64,000 bases of DNA, taken from Branchiostoma floridae (Eukaryota; Chordata; Leptocardii; Amphioxiformes; Branchiostomatidae). Location: assembly GCF_000003815.2 (NCBI RefSeq), contig NC_049993.1, positions 11,689,436 to 11,753,435 on the forward strand, read 5' to 3'. Shown here piece by piece: positions 21,768 through 34,879 of the stretch (position 1 is the first letter of the stretch; every line of letters starts with the position of its first letter). Made by a program: the position numbers and the translations under genes. The notes under the pieces are model-generated. The model saw nothing but the letters and a program-made list of their open reading frames with translations, was not told the origin of the DNA and made no database searches.

Positions 21768-24700
21768 ACATTCACACACACATAATGCGTACGTGCTGTT
21801 TTCTGATTGTCGGCCAGTGATGGAAGAGAGATCCAATAGAAACCCACAAACAACTGGGAAATACCCAATGTAAGTGAGTCAGAAAATGTCGATATCAAAA
21901 ACCTGGCTAATCTCCAAGCAGAACAAAAAGGACATTCAGCCACACAGTGGTGCCTAAAGCCTAGCTTACACATAGCCGAATCTAGCTCCCGACTCTCTCC
22001 CGACTTGAGGCTTTACTCAAGCAGACTGGCTTATATTGTAACGGCACCAATGGACAAAACACAGAAGAAGAACTTTATTACACGACAACTGTAGAGGATA
22101 CAGTGTTTGGCAACTTGTACATACAATACATACAGAACAGTTTAACTACATGGGTTACTAGTATCTAAAAATCTAAGAAACTAATCTATTTTACACATGG
22201 CATATAATATTTACAATCAGGCTAGCATGATACATGGCATGTAACAGTGGTGTGGCAGTAAGGAGGTAGACGTCAGACGGAACATCTGCTTGAAGATAAC
22301 ATGTACCAAGTGGCCAACATGCTCCACGGAATACTGAAATTTCTCTATAAAGAACACAGTGCAAGCTGCCAGGTTAACAATACCGATAATCCATAACACT
22401 TAAGTGACTTTTTTCTTCTCCTGACATGACCTGTTTCACCTCTGTATCTTTGTTGTATTGTAAACACTCTTTTGTTCCTAAGTAGCACATGTCTGATGTC
22501 TGTCAACACGTTTATTGGGTGTTGAAGAGCCCCTTTGTGTGGGACATTGCTAGCGTTACAGTCTCGAATTTTCTCGAAAGTGGGTCAGAGACACAGGTAT
22601 TTTTGCAGTGCCACTCGTATCTCACATGTTGAACGAGGATATTTCAGAAACAGCAACATGGTTGGAATTTTTTACATACAATGTCAAAGTTGTTGTATCC
22701 TACATTACGTACCCTCAATTCTTCTTATTAGTTAGTTAGAGTCGTAGGAACATTGTATTGCAATATGGCCACAATGGCTGACCATATGCATACATGGAAT
22801 GGGCTGACAGAGAGATACAAATATTAGGATTCAGGGAAAGATAAAGATGGTGTTTTGTTCTGTGGTGCTACAACGGTCTAGAACACCGATTCCTCGTGTG
22901 GTGGAATATTGTTGAAACGCTGGATTTTCTTTCATGGCCTTCAATGCTTTAACTCAAAAACACGTGCACGATACATGCGTTTCCTTGGGAGTAATTGCAG
23001 CCAATTATTTTCAATGTTAGCTGCAGCTGGAGGCATTGACGTACTTCAAACGGTGATCTCATTTCCAGATCGTTCATGTCTTTATTAATTGCACTCTAGC
23101 CTTGGGCAAATAAGTCTTTCATCTCCAAAACATAATCATAAACCCATTCAGGAATATGCGCAATTCTCACATTTGATGGCAACGACGTATGCATGGGGAT
23201 TGTATATTCTCAAGGATTTGATAAAGATTATTACAAACTACATAGTAGTAACATAAAACATAAAACGGACCCAAAATAATTCAACAGCATGTCGTGTGCA
23301 TATCTATTGGCATAAACTTTAATTTTTCGTTTCCGCAAACAGCCCGGTCGGGCCCCGGGTAGGAAATGTGACGTATGCCTTAAAGTCTCGTTCTAAGCAA
23401 GTGTGGCTGACTTCCTTTCCCGTAGAACTTGTTGCTTGTCAAAGATATCAGGTGAACGACAACAGCTAAGGTTCGAATTTCCGAACTCTTAACTCAGAGG
23501 TCGGTGCGATACAATAAGCACATACGGCATGGTTGATCAAAGCTACGGTGAACGTATTATGTTGATGTAATGTTAGGATTACGAATATGGCAAGAAAGTT
23601 GGGGTCGGTCGGAAGAAAAATGATGATTGTTTCCTGACATTTTCTTCAACCCGTTTCCAAACGTAACGATCAGACAACTTGGAGGCGAACAGCCAATACC
23701 AACTCACACAACACGACAGCAGTACAGAACATTTCTATAAACGAGATTGCGCATTGCAACTCCAAGAGACCACTTTGGGCACCGAACTATAGTACTCGGC
23801 GCAAAAAAGGTACCGCTTGGAATATCAACTTTGACCGGTCATAATCAAATAGAATGTATAATATATCGGTAGAAAGCTTGTGCAATTCTTATGATATCCA
23901 TTTTATCATTGGTGGGAGACTATTGGCTAATGTGATGAGCGATGACGGCGAAAGTTGCTTATGGATGCTTGTGGGCTACATACGATCACGAGAGGAAAAC
24001 GCCCGTGTCATTGTTCCATAATTGTGCAGTCTGTGGAAAGAAAGCTGTTGCTGTAGATGGACTTTAAGAATGGCACTTCCACAGTGTAACGATGGGAGCT
24101 AGATGGGAACTTAAAGGTTCGCTGAAAAGCTCTCAACGGTGGAACAAGTAGAGAAGACCATAAACATTTTTGCCGCTTGTAATAAGTCAGTAAAAAACAC
24201 CTCAGCTCAGAGATTACAATCTACACTTGACACAGAGAAACAATCGTTGTATTTTCCCGAGTTTACTTGTACAATGGCACCACAGACGACCTTGATACCG
24301 TACACTACAGTGCGAGAACACCTGTGATGTAACGAAATACCTGCTGGGAAATGACCTCCGTCGACCCCCAGACTTCGCCGCCGTAAACACCCTTTCAGTA
24401 GAGTTCGTGAAAGTTGAACTCACGGTTTGTTTTCTTTATAAAAGTGATAGTCTTCTATGAGGAGACGTCTGAGGAAAATAGAAAGTTATAGTCCATGTAG
24501 GTGTAGAATATTGCTGTAGAATACAGACTGTAAACAAAGATGGGGTGCACTTTGTAGTTAGAAACAAGCAAACATGTTTCCCCACTTCAAACATCTAAAT
24601 ACAACTTCATTGTCCATTGAATTATTATTGATTATAAGTGAGTCCAGCATTTCATCCTCTCTTTGTATCCACTTGTTTTTAGATGTGTTTTTAGTTCCTG

Positions 24701-26910
24701 TGCTAGGAAATATTTATATTTTGTTAATGACTAAAAACAGAAGACGAAATTCCGTACATGTAAATGTAGGTCAATTCTACCACAGCAGGAAAAAAAGCAA
24801 AGAAATAGAAAACTCTTAAGTATCCAACAAAACTATTTATCGCCCCAGGCTTTGACTGGTTTCAAAAACAACTTTTCTCTTCAAAACGAATCAATCGTTT
24901 AGGGTTACCGAGACGTCCTTTGTGACTTAAGAAGTGGTATTTCTTCGATTGTCGACAAAGGCGCAACACAGTACGATGCGTATCACTTAGAATTTGATAT
25001 TTATCATGGGAGAGATTAGAGGATTACTTTGCATGAAAAGAAATACAGGAAAGTTGAGTTAAAGCGCCACCTGGAGCCACCGCTTATCAGGATAATTGCA
25101 GCTGCAGCGTCTCCCTATCTTTTTCAGCGATGAGTACTGTTACTGAGCATAATTGTACACTTAGGGTCAGCAAAGCCATATCTGATACCTTCTTAGACGG
25201 GCCTCAAGGCAAGACACACCCACTTTCACTCTTAGAATCTGAAATAACCAGCTTCTTTTCTTATATGTAGTAGTCTCTAGAACATCTAAAATATCTCAGA
25301 ATCAGTCCTTTAAGGATCTCATTTTCATAAACATGACGTAGTGCAGCTCAAAGCAGCCGCTTTAAAAACCCCTGGCTAAGGTCTGAGGCTATATTTTGCT
25401 TACTGAGTGTTTTGGGGAAGTAGCGTTTCTTCACAAGAGATATGTTCAGTAGATGGCAATGCCGTCAGCGTATAGCATGTGAATGTTTATATGTTTTCGT
25501 TATCAATCTTATTGTTGTTCGTATTTTAAAGAACAATGGTGGATGTATCCTTGTTGTTGTTACAGTTTCTATGTTTTCATGTTGATAATAATCATTCTAT
25601 TGTCATATTTAAGAGCGATTAATTCTGCTTCTTTTTTCAGCTTTGTTGTAATGTAAGCCGGATGTATCTACTGTTCCGTTCTGTTTTCTTTAACCAGCGC
25701 AGATTACTACTGTTTAGTCACTGCTCAGTACATGGGCATTTACGGTATATGTAAAAATTACTAGTAAAAATATCAATGCAGACAGTACACAGAAAAAAAA
25801 GACACATAAAGTTTTGTACAAAACTTTTATCTCAACTAATCTTTCCACACGTAATGTATGACAAGTTTCAATAAGTTAGATATACAATTGCTAGCTGTAC
25901 ATTGTGTTAGGGGTGCATTTTCTGTACAAGTAGGGCACCTATATTCACTATTCAGGCCGGTGTTGCTGCAACAGTTACGTGTGTGTTTGTATTCCCGTGC
26001 GACTGTTGTCGTTACAGGTTAGCCAAACCTTTGGGAACAAGTGGACCATGGAAAATATTTACTCTCTTTGAGTAGTGACCCGGAAGAAGTGGACTTTTAC
26101 AAATCTACTGAACAATCAAACCTGTCCGAGCTCTCACTCGAGAAAAAAAAAATATTGTACAGTTCATGTAGATCTGGTCAGGTGCTCGCTGTGCACAGGT
26201 TTCGTAATGCTAAGGAAAATAATCTTACAGGACCACATAAGTGGCCATAATGGACAGGTCGTCTTTATACAGAAGTTGTCATGTGTACAGATTTAAGTTA
26301 ACTGTTTATGAAACTCATGCCTCATTTAAATTAGTCCATAGATGCAATAAATACGTCTGAAGTAACTTTAACATTTCCCTAAAGTAGCAATAAAGTTCCT
26401 TTATCATTAGATAAACTATCAAAGATGTAAACAGCAGATTTTCGGTATGTAGTATTTAAGAATCAAACAAATGTCAACATTGCATATTATTTCATGTTGT
26501 AAATAATGCCCGTAGCAAGCTATTTTTGTAGCATATTATACCAGTGATTTTGCGGCCCTTGTCAAACTTCATCCACTGTTATTCGTCATATCAAGAACAG
26601 TACTGTGGAAAATCGTATTTACAACGGAAGAAAGCCACATGGTGGCGACCACAGGTATTAGTTACATTGATACAGTGATAAACATCTGGCTGAACAACAC
26701 ATACCTCAACTCAAACCATGCAAGTGTCGTGTTGCAAAGATGGGGGCTGAATCAGTTCTTGTTTTTCTCACAAGTGAAACATGAACGTCGTCTTCGAATT
26801 CTACATTCTACCAGATAGTCTGCACACAGTTGGCATAAATAACAGGATACAGTTCTGATTTGTGGTATTTGTCCTGACAAAGTTTGAAAACTAGCTGTAT
26901 TGCTTTAGCA
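21768..26910. other. Gene-free stretch
   Basis: Mostly AT-rich DNA without a supportable gene. A sequence TAATCTCCAAGCAGA at 21908-21922 differs at one base from the transposon end seen at 8145 and 10872, so it may be a degenerate solo end. 23328-23374 is a half copy of the foldback at 1245-1424. 23085-23125 (TGCACTCTAGCCTTGGGCAAATAAG) resembles a retrotransposon 3' tail. 25063-25076 carries an AGCGCCACCTGGAG core like a CTCF site. Open frames near 24574 and 26041 lack supporting signals. Confidence 0.4.
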
Positions 26911-28155
26911 TCAGTCGCTTGATTTCCGTACTAAGCTCCTGATGTCCAAGTCGGAGAGGGATTCCGTCTTGGATTCCCGTCTCCGGACCCAGCGTGCCTG
27001 CTTGGCTTCCTGGATGGAGAGTTCTGGGTTGGAGGAGTGGTGCGGGTCTCCCTTCCTCAGCGCCGCTAGTCTGGGGTTGGAGAGCAGCCTGCGGTGGGAC
27101 ACGTTACCGGAGTGTAGGACGGCCTGGTTGATCATCGTCACCACCTCGTTCATCTGGCGGAGCGAGCTGATGGGAGTCCGCGGCGGCACGGGGCTCTCCC
27201 CGGACGTACTCACCACGGCCCTGTCCGTGTTCTCATGAAACTGCACCCGGAAACGCCGCTGCGTCCTCGGCGTGAGAGGGCCGATATTCTCCCGCGAGGG
27301 CGTCAGAGATCGTGGCGGCGACTTCGTCACTTTCTTAGAGTCCGACACATTTCCGTTCAAGTCCGAGTCATCTAGAGACTTTGGTCTCGGTCCTTTCGTA
27401 ACAACAAGTCTCCCTCTTCTTCTTACCACTGGGGAAGACGGTGTGTCGGGTGTGACAGGTAGGTAGTCTGAGATGATCTTAGAACTCACGGGCTTGTCGG
27501 CGTTTTCCTGCTCTATCTCCTCTGCCGTTTCTTCTTCAATAAAGTCCGGGGTCTCCGTCAGGGCCAACTTACAGACGACGGCGTCAAGATCGGCAGAACC
27601 GACGATGTTCTGCGCGTCCTCGGCTAACTCTTCGTCGGCTAGTTCCGTCAGGGCTCGCTCGAACGTGCTCGAGCCCATCGGCACCCCAGCGTTGATCGTC
27701 ACACGCTTGGACGGCTTCGGACTAGCCTGTGGAGTTGTGCCGAGCGCCGGACTCAACGAGTCAAGGCCCGGATCGGAGCCTACGACTTGTAGCGGCGGGA
27801 GAGGGTTTGACCTGCTCCGCGGAAGTCGTGGCGAGTACTCGGGAGAACTCCCGAGGGAGCCGTACGGTGTCCCGTGCCGTGGGGTGACCACTGGGGATCT
27901 CGACGGGTACGGCGACCCAGGCGTCCCCGTCCGGATGATGGGCGGCAGCAAGGGTACGGATTTCTGCATCTTCTCTTTGGACAGACTCCCCAAGAAGTCG
28001 TCTTTTTTCGGGCCCAGTCTGCCGTGGCTGGCGCTGAGCTGACGCACTTCCTCCTGGTCTCTTCTCAACATGCTGACCTGAGGTCTCTCCACATGGTTGA
28101 TGATGTAGGACTCGTCTGTACCTGTGACAGGGAGGACTTCCTTCTGAGCTGGCAT
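26911..28155 (-). CDS. Intronless disordered protein with a PP1-docking-like RVxF motif
   Basis: A 414-residue protein starting at the ATG at 28155 (A at -3) and ending TGA at 26911. The frame stays open slightly further upstream, but without an ATG. I do not recognise the family. The first 150 residues are Pro/Ser/Thr-rich with many SP/TP sites. Residues about 165-225 are acidic and possibly helical (STFERALTELADEELAED, then PDFIEEETAEEIEQE). A second SP/TP-rich basic stretch follows. RRFRVQF at about 300-306 contains RVQF, matching the consensus by which regulatory subunits bind protein phosphatase 1. A helix-prone segment (RQMNEVVTMINQAVL, about 333-347) and a basic tail ending RKSSD complete it. 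High GC and CpG against AT-rich surroundings support real coding. A TATA box lies at 28193-28200. The likely role is a phospho-regulated adaptor, possibly PP1-binding; this is inference. Confidence 0.75.
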   Translation of the reverse strand: MPAQKEVLPVTGTDESYIINHVERPQVSMLRRDQEEVRQLSASHGRLGPKKDDFLGSLSKEKMQKSVPLLPPIIRTGTPGSPYPSRSPVVTPRHGTPYGSLGSSPEYSPRLPRSRSNPLPPLQVVGSDPGLDSLSPALGTTPQASPKPSKRVTINAGVPMGSSTFERALTELADEELAEDAQNIVGSADLDAVVCKLALTETPDFIEEETAEEIEQENADKPVSSKIISDYLPVTPDTPSSPVVRRRGRLVVTKGPRPKSLDDSDLNGNVSDSKKVTKSPPRSLTPSRENIGPLTPRTQRRFRVQFHENTDRAVVSTSGESPVPPRTPISSLRQMNEVVTMINQAVLHSGNVSHRRLLSNPRLAALRKGDPHHSSNPELSIQEAKQARWVRRRESKTESLSDLDIRSLVRKSSD

Positions 28156-28192
28156 GATGCCTGGTTCTAAACACCCAGCGGCAACCAACCCA

Positions 28193-28200
28193 CTTATATA
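28193..28200 (-). promoter_or_regulatory. TATA box of the gene at 26911-28155
   Basis: On the minus strand TATATAAG starts 45 bases before the ATG. With usual spacing, transcription would start only about 10-15 bases ahead of the start codon, giving a very short leader. The surrounding 28200-28270 is GC-rich, as expected for a promoter. A full CRE palindrome TGACGTCA lies further up, near 28549-28556. Confidence 0.5.
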
Positions 28201-28279
28201 CAGGGGTAACCCGACCCGCCGCCCCGTGATATAACCCGGGCGGGGTTGTGCGTAAGCAAGCGCGGCATTTCACCCACTC

Positions 28280-31200
28280 GAGACACGCTAATGCTAAACA
28301 AATACATGTCTTAATTGTGACGAGTAAGACGAGAGGGGTTACTTAGAAATCTAGTCGACTTTGCCTTGTGTTGACCACAAAGAAAAGAGTCCCCTTGCGA
28401 CAAAACATTCTTGTTTACTTGGCGTTCGATTTATTTTCCAACCAACACCGTGTGACAAAGGTGCTGATGGTGAGGGTCCGCCTCCCTCGCCGTGTGCTCA
28501 CCGGAACTAAGTCAACTACTCACGCTCATTCCATACTGACGTCACATCATTCGATTTCTCGACACAAAAGTCGTAACTTCTCCTCAGGAACCAATGAAAG
28601 GAGTCGTAACATCCGTGCACGACAAGTGTGGTCCATCAATGATATAATTCGATCCGACATGCTTCATTTGTCCGCTGCAAAACAAATTGAGGCCGTGAAA
28701 GTACTATAGTTCGGTTAATGTGACCTGGTGCAAGCTGTCACGTTGTGTAGTTAGCAGGGCAAGTGGGTTAATAAGTCTCTTATACTATAAAGCGCACCGG
28801 CCTTTGTATGACGAGCTGTGTAAGCCACTCAGTTTTCAAAACGGACTGAAGTACTTTCTTTGATACCACGGATGTTGATATGATTATAGCATCAAGTATG
28901 TCACACTGACAGTTTCGCAGGAGTGATAGATATAGAGTTTATAGAATTATCAAAGAAACAACCCAGCGATAATGAATGCAAACATAGCAGTTGTATTTAT
29001 TTGAGTAAAGTTAGGAGCCATATGTTTTGCAGATGGTTTAGAAATTGTTAAGTTATCGTCGGTCAGAATGGATACACACGTACAAATAGTCTGTGGTTTT
29101 TTTTTACTAGTCACGGTGAGTAAGAAAAAAAAGACATTTCATATGATTTGCTGAGCTATTGTCTTTTACCTGGTGTCAATTACAAATCATGCTATGAAAT
29201 AGACATCCACGTCTTCCTTGAGAAATGCAATGCTCAAAGTTTTCTGAAATGTATGACCAGCGAAGGTTTGGTTTAGAAATAGCCAACACTAGTATTAGAT
29301 TAGAATATTGTTTATGACTGTCCATTGTCACTATGTGTATACCATGTATTTGCAATTAGCCCTCGGGCACGAACTTGCAAATAAACTTCTTATAAACTGA
29401 ACGATTACGTTACTCAAGAACCTTAACGAACATAATACGGCAATAGGGTAGAATGCCCGTCTTACATTCTGTAAGAGGTGGGAGGGGTTATAACTCAATC
29501 TATATGCCATTGTGAATTCGAAGGTCTGATATTTTCTCTAAATGGCGTCATGCAATCGTTATATAGATATGAAGTTACGTACAAGAAATTTTGTCCTGAC
29601 ATGCATGTTATCTTGTTGTCCTGACATGAACTAGTGTATGGCAATAACAAAGCGTTTCACCTGCCACATCTTTAATAGATGAAGCCTTTCTGACGCAATC
29701 TACTGACGTGACTGGTAAGTACTTTTTCATGTTCTCCGTTCATTGGTTTATTCAAATTTTTGTTTTACCGGTTGCTTGCCAGGAGACAGGACAATAACAT
29801 GTACAGACACTCCTCTTACGTTAATGACGTCAAGCTGGCAACAAAACACCAATGTCCTTCAGCTATAAGACAAAAGATTCTATTGGTCAGATAGGGATAT
29901 TCTCTTTCAAGAGATACAGGGGCATTGTGAAAGGTAACCTAAGGTCACGTCGTTCCATATATCGTTAAACGGGAAAGAAATAGACAGTTAGCTGAACGAA
30001 TCTTTCCATATGTTGCATTTGTTGTGTCCCTAATGTTGCATTTCTCTAATGTTTCATGCTAAAGTATGAAAATTTTGTATGTCGTGTCTATCTGGATGTC
30101 TATTCACCAACAGTGCAAGTCCTAACGTTACCTAATTAACGCCTGTATAAACAAACTACTCGGTCACTGACCGGTCACATTCACAAAGAAACATCCAGAG
30201 GGTCGACTGTCTGTATTTTCCAAATCCACTTCACCAACAAACCCCTATAGTATGAGGTCGTTAACAAAAATACTCGTAGCAAGACAACCTTTTGAAAAAG
30301 CAGCGTAGAGTTACAGTTACAGTACAGCAACTTTGGGCTTGCCAACCCACAGTTCTTTCTACCCTCTATCCATAAAGCACTTTCAAAACCTCAACACTTC
30401 CAACAACTGACATATAAATCTATATACCGTAGAATCGTGTATAAATGTAAAAATAACACGAATAAATTACGCATGTGTGCAAGTAGAGCAAGAAAAACTC
30501 AAAGAGTAATCGGTCAAGGACTATGCAGCCAGTAACGTTAGTTGTCCGCCATTTTGTGTTTTGTCATGAAACTCTCGCAACCTTTCAATTTACATGTACC
30601 TTTCCATTGACCTTAACGTGTAACACTTCTCACTACTGTTTCGCGACGACTTGGACAAGAGATTCGGCGGCATAGATTAATGATTTACTTTTTGTTCCAT
30701 GTTGTTCAACGATTGACTTTTGACCCTGAACCTTGATTAATGACAACATTGTGCTGATATCAGACCACCTGTTTGTTTTGGGCCACGGCCAATGACGTCA
30801 CTTCCGTTCGCACGTGACCGTCGACTGACGAGAAGTCCAAGTTTCCTAAACTTATCACTTCATCCGGGATTTTATTGTGGACACAACAGAATGACAAAGG
30901 AGATCTTCAAACCACAACGGAAGTATTCGATCGATTTTCTTAACACTTAAGATTTTCCTCCGCTTTTCTTGGTTGGGAACGCATAAATGAATGCAACAAA
31001 TATCTTGATTAATTGTGTAATCATTCAAGCATTTTTGAGTGTCGATACTCCCCGGTTATTCGTAAGCTTACTCCCTTGCAATTTTTCAGTCAACATTATG
31101 TTAGTTTTATAGTGCTGCTACATAGTTATTACAGTTTTTTAAGGCTTAGATTTGAAAACACTCAAAGCTGTTTCATTCGGTTCAGTGCCCCTCGAAGCAT

Positions 31201-31853
31201 GTGTAAATGTTTTCAAGTTGTCAGCTATGACTCTTATTCTTATTTATTGCAGTCCCTATCAGACACTTGTTCCCAATATTAGGCAATAACAATCACATAA
31301 AGCACTACTCAGGGACGCCGCTTGGCATTATCAAACAGTCCACTTGGGGTACAGTAAATATTATCATCTCCAAAATGACCGTTTTATCCTCTGCCGACGG
31401 TAGTTTTGTCACGTTTTGTCACAACAGGTGCGCAATAATAAAGGCATTTACTGTGTGGCGGTCCGGTCTTAGCCGGTAGGGTTTTGTGAAGCGCTTGTCG
31501 TCAAACTGCCAAATTGAACAATGCAGTGTGTGCAAACTTGTTCAATATTTCCCTTTCAGCTTTCATCTAGCGCTACTTACTTCTTTCACGTCGTTCGCAG
31601 TTTGCTTACCTTTCCAGTGTAAATGCCCTGATATTGCTTTGAGCTCTGTTAACTCATACACAATGTAGTTGTATTAAAACGTATTTTTTTTGGCTTACGC
31701 AATAGAGAGCTTATGTGTCACTTCGGTACCATCGTCGGACAAGTCCAATTGTCCCGGGCAAGTAAAAATGCTAATGGGACAAGTGCATGTCCTACCCCAA
31801 GTAAGGTTTTTCCATGAGTGAGATTGTGATATACTTGTTATTCTTCACAGCTA
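28280..31853. other. Intergenic stretch
   Basis: No coding exon supported; the open frame at 28368-28709 has no ATG at its start and no recognisable domain. 29351-29385 (TTAGCCCTCGGGCACGAACT then GCAAATAAA) looks like the 3' tail of a non-LTR element, and a related tail in the opposite orientation lies at 45201-45224. A promoter-like motif cluster is listed separately at 30789-30818. Confidence 0.4.
30789..30818. promoter_or_regulatory. Orphan promoter-like motif cluster (CCAAT, CRE, ETS, E-box)
   Basis: Within 30 bases lie a CCAAT box (30789-30793), a full CRE TGACGTCA (30793-30800), an ETS-type ACTTCCG (30800-30806) and a USF-type CACGTGAC (30811-30818). This density is typical of vertebrate-style CpG promoters. 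No reading frame starts close by in either direction. It could drive a 5' non-coding exon, a non-coding RNA or act as an enhancer. Confidence 0.4.
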
Positions 31854-33200
31854 TGGCATCAAGCATTGGTCAACACAGTCAAAAAGAGAGCCAACAATAA
31901 AAGAATTCTATTGATGGAAGTGAAAATTCATAGAAAAATGTTATCAAATTTTGGGCAAGTGAAAAGTTGGTTCGGGCAAGTAATTCTATTTACTTGCCCC
32001 ATTAAGGACGAGTGAATATTAGAAAACTTTTTTAACCTTGTCGTAGCTTTCATTTACTTGTAAACGAGAGATGTTTCAATGTAGCATTCTTCTTTGATCA
32101 CTTCACGTAGACTTTGCTTTGCTTTCATCTCTTCAAAGAATGTCCATGATTTATGAATGAAGGACAACTTTAATGGCGTTCTTATATAAAACAGCCTTAG
32201 GATAACCTTCAAATGTTCTGAGGACTGTTTAGCGATGGTCAGTTTTGTAGCAATATTATCTGCGATCTTTCTAGAAACGATTTTCTTTTCTTTGATTATC
32301 ACACTGTCTGCTGTTTGAAGGTTAGTGGCGTGCCCTAGGGCACGTCTCTAATGGGTTTTTAGATAAAGTTTCAAAGTCTCTACTGATGTCTTGCCCACAT
32401 ATATTCGCGAACTACCCTTAGTAGAAAGCTGTCTATCGTAACATATAGAGTTTGTAGAAAATTATTTCATATTTAATACAGTCCTTCGCCTTGTGATATT
32501 GGTATACCGAATTCATGGTCCATGTCACAATGTTATTGTTTACATTTTAACAACATTAAGCATTGGCATCAAGCATTGGTCAACACAGAAAAAGAGAGCC
32601 AACAATAAAACAAATTCTATTGCTGGAAGTGGAAATACATAGGAAAATGGGCAAATGAATTTTTATGTATTTGCCCGCGATAGGACGAATGGATGTTAGA
32701 AACTTGTTAAACCCTGTCATTTACATCGTAGCTTTCATAGCAGTTTACTTTAGGACGAGTGAACATTAGAAACCTTTCAAAACCCTGTCGTAGCTTTCAT
32801 GTACTTGTAAACGAGGGATGTTTCAATGTAGCTTTTTTCTTTGGTCACTTCACGTATGGAAAGGCTTTGATTTGCTTTCATCTCTTCAAAGACCGCCCAT
32901 GATTTATGGATGTTCACAAGGACAACTTTAATGGCGTTCTAATATAAAACAGCCTTAGGGTAACCTTCAAATGTTCTGAGGACTGTATAGTGAAGTGTCA
33001 ATTTTGTACTGTGTACCTACGACCTTTCTAGAAACGATTTTCTTTTCTTTGATTGAATATATCATAATCATACTGTCTGCTGATGTCTTGCCCAAACATA
33101 TTCACCCTTAGTAGAAGGATGGCTATCGTAACATAAGTTGTAGAGTTTCTAGAAAATTACTTCATATTGATACATATTTATACAGTCCACTGCCCCAAGT
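31854..33200. repeat. Tandem duplication of a roughly 640-710-bp unit
   Basis: 31854-32490 and 32564-33200 are diverged copies with a period of 710 bp. Both start GGCATCAAGCATTGGTCAAC and both include GATGTTTCAATGTAGC, TTTAATGGCGTTCT and TCTAGAAACGATTTTC. A minus-strand open frame of 82 codons (32054-32302) in the first copy is broken in the second, arguing against coding. Just left of and within copy 1 are repeated GGGCAAGT/ACTTGCCC words in both orientations. Confidence 0.75.
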
Positions 33201-34879
33201 GCAGTGAGACACCACCTATAGATGCGCGTCGTGCCAAAGGAAGTGTATGCCAGCGATATACCACTGACGATGAGTAAGCACGACGTCTAATGGCGATGGA
33301 CGTTGGTCAATAAATATTACGTAATGTACGTCGCGTGAATTTCCTCTCCGGAATTATCACATACAATATCATGCCTGATAAACTGCATTACACTCAACCG
33401 ATTGCTGACCTATATCCGGTTCCCACGTGGATTGTTTTTCTTGACCGGATATTGCGGCTATTCGTCAAGATCATGTGCTTATCATCAACTTCCGGGTTCC
33501 TTTTGTACTTAGTATTCTATCATTAGCATCCAGACGTAAGTTAACCTTAAGGAAGTATATGCGAGAAGGGAAAAGCTGAATTGTGCTTGTTCTTACAAAA
33601 GACGTTTGTTGATCTTGTCAGCACTTGTCGTTTTGAGGCGTAACGTAGCTGAGACCCCATCTCTGATAGAGACTGTTACACTACACTAGGCTATTGAATG
33701 GGCAAGAGCGACATCTTGTGAAGGAAAAGAGCACTACATCGAATGGTTCTCTGTGCCACCTTCGATAGGTACAAACAAAGCCCCCTGTCCAACTCTATAC
33801 CCAAAGATTATTTTCTTAAATTGATCTTTAAAGAAAGAATCGGATGATAGAAGACATAACAGAAGAAGTTTTTATTCGCCTTTAACAACAGCTTATCATA
33901 CGTAATTGATATACAACTCTAAATGCATTTTATGAATATCGTGTTTGAATACTCAAACCCAAAACTCACTGTGAAGAATATATGTGCGTGTGCGTAGATG
34001 TATGTGAATATTATATGTACATATATATATAGATATTAGGGTGGGTATACATCATTTAATTATGTACAACACTTTCTTCTGTAGCCAAAGGAATTGACGG
34101 ATACTAGTACAATTATTGTTTGTGCATGTTCTGTCCTGTACCACTACGCGTATTAAGTTTTTCATTGTTATAGTAGATATTGCACAAAAAGAAAGACAGA
34201 ATAGTGCCAGTAGTCTCAGTAATATTGATAACTATGTACATGACTCTACAAGTTCTGATTATTTTGCATAATCATCTGCTATTACATGTGCTCATCTTGG
34301 CAGTATAGCGGGCGCCGCTAGCTGGCGCTTCAACACACCCAATTCGGCTTGAAAGCGGCATCTAGGCCTGGAGGGACTGATATGGGTGGTTTGCATTCAG
34401 TAATACATGTGCAGCTTTTATGATTGTACTAATGTAATGTATCAATCATCATTTTCAACGCGTACAGATGTATGAAATGTAACAATACTGCATACTATGA
34501 CACAACAACAATCTATTTTTGCTTACCATAAAATAATCTGCTGGATACTAGTAACTCCCTAGTACCAATGGTCGGTTATGGCCTATAATGTAAATGCCAT
34601 GTCATGATGTATTTCTACCGTTATATACAAACAGATACATCTATATTGCCTATATGTGTCCTGCAACCTCTGCCCTATATAGGAGAGTCACAGTTAAAGC
34701 TAGAAAACTCCACGATATCTTTGGCCTTCGGCTGAAATCCAATGTCGACATAATTGTTGGTCCTCTTTGCAAAAATTGCAGTTAATACACATTACAATTA
34801 TGATATAGATTCTCTTGCTGTGCGTCCCCAATTCTAAAATGTTTTCACGTTTGTACAGAAAAAAAAAGGATAGATTTTG
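33201..34879. other. 3' flank of prostanoid receptor gene A
   Basis: No second gene seen. Alternating AT/GT simple sequence occurs at about 33980-34040. The final part must contain the 3' UTR of gene A; no unambiguous minus-strand AATAAA was found close to the stop codon. Confidence 0.4.

Noticed and set aside
21652-21873. Open frame through the (TA)n repeat
   Set aside because: It encodes only alternating Ile-Tyr from the dinucleotide repeat.
23465-23485. GGTTCGAATTTCC resembling a tRNA T-loop
   Set aside because: No matching acceptor stem, D arm or anticodon arm could be found around it.
26041-26250. Possible short exon after an acceptor-like CAG
   Set aside because: No ATG start, no donor and no homology that I can name; the A-rich run inside shifts easily between frames.
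27761-28273. Second minus-strand frame overlapping the 26911-28155 gene
   Set aside because: Shadow frame; the longer frame carries the TATA-proximal ATG and coherent motif structure.
32054-32302. 82-codon minus-strand frame in the 710-bp duplication
   Set aside because: The duplicate copy at about 32770-33050 breaks the frame, and no domain is recognisable.
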